Below, piece by piece: positions 62,101 through 64,000 of a stretch of 64,000 bases of DNA. The notes beneath the pieces are model-generated. The model was not told where the DNA came from. It was given only the letters and a program-made list of their open reading frames with translations, and did not search any database. The position numbers and the translations under genes are program-made. Position 1 is the stretch's first letter. Every line of letters starts with the position of its first letter. The stretch spans positions 33,415,319-33,479,318 of the forward strand of contig OX419335.1 in the NCBI GenBank assembly GCA_948470475.1. Direction: 5' to 3'. Source of the DNA: Galaxea fascicularis. Lineage: Eukaryota; Cnidaria; Anthozoa; Scleractinia; Euphylliidae.

Positions 62101-63463
62101 TTACGGCATTTGTTTTCTTTGGTGATCAATAGCCCAAAATTCACTCTTTGACAAAAAGCATCACCTTAAGGCTCTGGGGAGAAAGTTCAATGATACGAAT
62201 CTTTATTTTATTCCCCGAAACCTGGAAACCATGTATATTGTTTTCAGTTGAATTGAAATATATCGAAATTGGTCTAATCCTTTATTCTCATGGACGGCAT
62301 GCTTGATCAAGCTGTGTAATTGTAAGGTAGAAAATAATCTTTGCTAGAGCTTACAGGGTTATGCGACAACAAACACGATAAAAAGGTCGAAAGAGCAGAG
62401 CAATTTCTATGTGTGTTAACCACGTAGGTCTATATTTTTGCCAATAACGAAGCCGATGACTCGGCTCTTTGTTTGCGTCTCTATCTCTGCTGCCCTTTCA
62501 GAAATGGATCACTCGAACCAGACAGAATAACACTCGCGTTGTTTTAAAAGAGCTAATTTATTGTTATTCTCATTAAGAATGTACGATGCCGATCTAGTAA
62601 TGAAACACAACCGACTGCGTTCTTTAATGGAACGTACCTTTTGGCATAAGAGCCACGCTTCCTTGCATGGCTTGAGCAGCTTTTGTCATATTGGAGGGAG
62701 GGGTGGCCAAAACACCATCACTACCAATCCATACCCATCCCTGACCAATCATACCCTGTGGAACAGACATTAGCTCAATATCATTGTACTTTAGTCTTGA
62801 CTAGTTTACTTTACTTTACTAGCCTCAGCAGCTTTGGCAGTGATTTTGCAACAGCAATGTGACGGTATTTTAATGAGGTTTAGCAAAAATATTTAATGTT
62901 GGTTTCCAACTCAACTTGGCTCGAGTTGGGTTGCTTCACAGACCGTCTGCTTTGTCAGTTGTGTCTTGCTTTTTCACGAGATAACAAGAAAAATTGGAAA
63001 AGTTGCAGTGTTGGTACATTTTTACCATAACTATTTTTAAACAATATTTTTGAAGACACAATAGCAATGTTCCAAAAAGCTTGATAAACAAATGTTTGCT
63101 TTACGTAAAACTGAATCAGTCATCCTGCACGTCTGATTTTTGTCCTCCAAAATGGTCACATTTGCTCACAACAACAGTATCAAATGTCAAACAAGAGAGT
63201 TGAGTACAAAAGCTACTTTATATAAGTTACTCAGGGCTCTGGAGACTGGGGAGAGCACACCTTCCAGCACGTTATATTGTTTCTAATATTTCAGACAGTT
63301 CCAAACGTGTCTGCATCGGAAAAACTAAAAATAATCATAAACGTTACTAGGAGAACTGTAAGTAGGAACAAAGTTGTACCTTTGCTTTTGCAGTTTTAAA
63401 GATGGCTTGAGCGTCCTCGGGCAGAGCAAATACGAGGTTCACTCTGGTTTGAGCATCTTTAAT
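50166..63463 (-). CDS. Tandem PBP1 (ANF-receptor fold) single-pass membrane protein, 5' incomplete; 18 exons
   Basis: Exons 5' to 3': 63463-63380, 62755-62638, 61777-61686, 61099-61001, 60878-60791, 60476-60427, 59745-59346, 57326-57010, 56417-56127, 55558-55298, 54906-54604, 54126-53752, 53527-53444, 53240-53025, 52534-52445, 52228-51954, 51752-51587, 50270-50166 (TGA). All junctions keep phase (1,137 residues visible). The product has three ligand-binding-like domains: the first is partial (lobe 2 only), the second runs from about residue 205 to 590, the third from about 620 to 1040. Each complete repeat carries SY-x-STSA-x-LSDK, FFRTC and GMTGKGW-x-WIGTDGATSS; WPG linkers (ILWPGNTKTPP, IVWPGGSMVSPP) follow the first and third. 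A single helix (IIALGVVFGVFAIAMGTFIG) is followed by basic RERR, which puts the roughly 45-residue tail inside the cell; it ends PIDV. Relatives are class C/GABA-B receptors and natriuretic-peptide receptors. No seven-helix, kinase or cyclase part is present before the stop. The ligand is unknown. Confidence 0.9.
50968..51329. mobile_element. MITE family 'agggagtttt', copy 2
   Basis: The ends are agggagtttcagaaacg and tttgtcaaaatccct. Interior words match copy 1 (13307-13680), such as 'aaatttggtcatt' and 'tgcagaggacggtaaagaaatgta'. It lies in the last intron of the tandem-PBP1 gene. Confidence 0.8.
52855..52998. mobile_element. SINE body fragment folded as an inverted repeat
   Basis: It begins gaagactgatcctcgcagtt and ends aactgcgaggatctttcttc. 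The word 'attgcgtaaagaagcctg' matches the body of the SINEs at 19549 and 48310. It lies in the intron just 3' of exon 53240-53025. Confidence 0.55.
55820..55850 (+). ncRNA. Hammerhead-ribozyme-like motif (Penelope-like element remnant)
   Basis: It reads ctgacga, a short stem gggc/gctc with loop taac, then gaaacgttagc. As in the copies at 25434 and 28497, one base separates the first core box from the stem, so activity is uncertain. Part of a retroelement remnant (about 55690-55930) in an intron of the tandem-PBP1 gene. Confidence 0.45.
61906..62062. repeat. Dispersed repeat with internally repeated 'ccgcttaacagaggt' words
   Basis: Contains 'aacccctataatgcgg', 'ggccgctcaacagaggt' and 'gaccgcttaacagaggttcg'. 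It codes for nothing and lies in an intron of the tandem-PBP1 gene. Confidence 0.4.
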
Positions 63464-64000
63464 CTGGTATAATATAAGTTAAAATTAACCAAGGCAAGAA
63501 AATGGTACGCAAGAATTTTGTTTTCTCAACGGAGTTGATGTAAATTGACCACCGTACAGGGATTCTAAGAAAATGGTACCTTAAAGAAATGCCAAGATGT
63601 CAGGGATTAAAGATTCACGGCACTTATATCGAAATTCTGATATTGCAAGGCTCACAGGTTTGCAATATGTAAAACAAGGGAAGAGAAAAAAACAGTTTAT
63701 GTCTTTGCTTGCTAATAGCGCCGGATTTTGATTCGTGTAAGGATCAGTGTGTTGTGCATGAAATCTCTTACGTGTGACCAGTCAAATCAAAACTAATGAG
63801 CGTTCTTTTTCGAAATAAGTAATTCAGTATTTAATAAACAGGTCATAACCCAATCCGCCCAATCAGCCATAAGATCCCTGTACTCTACATAAGGCGATGA
63901 ATCATAATAACCAAGAATATAGATGCTGTGTTTACTGATCATTTTTCCTGCGAATTTTACGGCATGACTTGAATGACCTCTAAACGATGATGGCATCATG
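63464..64000. other. Intron of the tandem-PBP1 gene running to the window edge
   Basis: Repeat 1 needs an upstream exon for its N-terminal lobe, ending in phase 0. No stretch here gives PBP1-like protein on the minus strand. A 68-codon minus-strand frame (63793-63999) does not match the family. Confidence 0.5.

Noticed and set aside
63793..63999. Minus-strand open frame at the right edge, possible upstream exon of the receptor-like gene
   Set aside because: The protein does not resemble the N-terminal lobe of PBP1 repeats and gives no phase-0 donor leading to the next exon.
1..64000. CRISPR arrays, bacterial operons, rRNA genes
   Set aside because: No regular direct repeats with unique spacers, no operon-style reading frames and no rRNA sequence seen; all genes are intron-split.

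Overview
The window looks like animal nuclear DNA, most likely from a cnidarian and probably an anthozoan (coral or sea anemone). The genes have many small exons with GT-AG introns. The sequence encodes a basement-membrane laminin, and introns and intergenic DNA are full of short inverted-repeat elements, tRNA-derived SINEs and decayed retroelements. The organism is an inference from this style; nothing in the sequence names the species. All gene models were assembled by eye from splice signals, reading phase and domain homology.

Layout. (1) 1288-2227, plus strand: the last five visible exons of a gene that enters from the left and that I could not identify. (2) 6214-35931, minus strand: a complete 29-exon laminin gene whose exons join in phase into 2,104 codons. 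Domain order is signal peptide, LN, LE repeats, an LF (IV type B) domain, more LE repeats, an L4 (IV type A) domain, more LE repeats and a beta-like coiled coil. Having LF and L4 in one chain is not the standard beta or gamma plan. (3) 39393-41091 (plus) and 43722-44791 (minus): two convergent two-exon paralogues, each coding for a 68-residue secreted peptide precursor. They share exon lengths of 126 and 81 nt, a C-x6-C core flanked by Lys-Arg sites, and a strongly conserved 5' flank. (4) 50166-63463, minus strand: 18 exons (1,137 residues visible, 5' end outside the window) of a membrane protein with at least three tandem type-1 periplasmic-binding-protein (ANF-receptor fold) domains, one transmembrane helix and a short tail. 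It resembles the ectodomain of class C or GABA-B-type receptors without a seven-helix domain, kinase or cyclase.

Most of the rest is mobile DNA: at least a dozen MITE or foldback elements, some nested or present in more than one copy; two decayed non-LTR retrotransposon fragments inside laminin introns; tRNA-headed SINEs; hammerhead-ribozyme-like motifs of the kind found in Penelope-like elements; a possible Helitron 3' end; and a tandem repeat array interrupted by about 1.2 kb.

The best candidates for something undescribed are the convergent peptide-precursor pair, the tandem-domain single-pass receptor and the LF plus L4 laminin. I see no sign that these genes work together; they appear to be independent neighbours.
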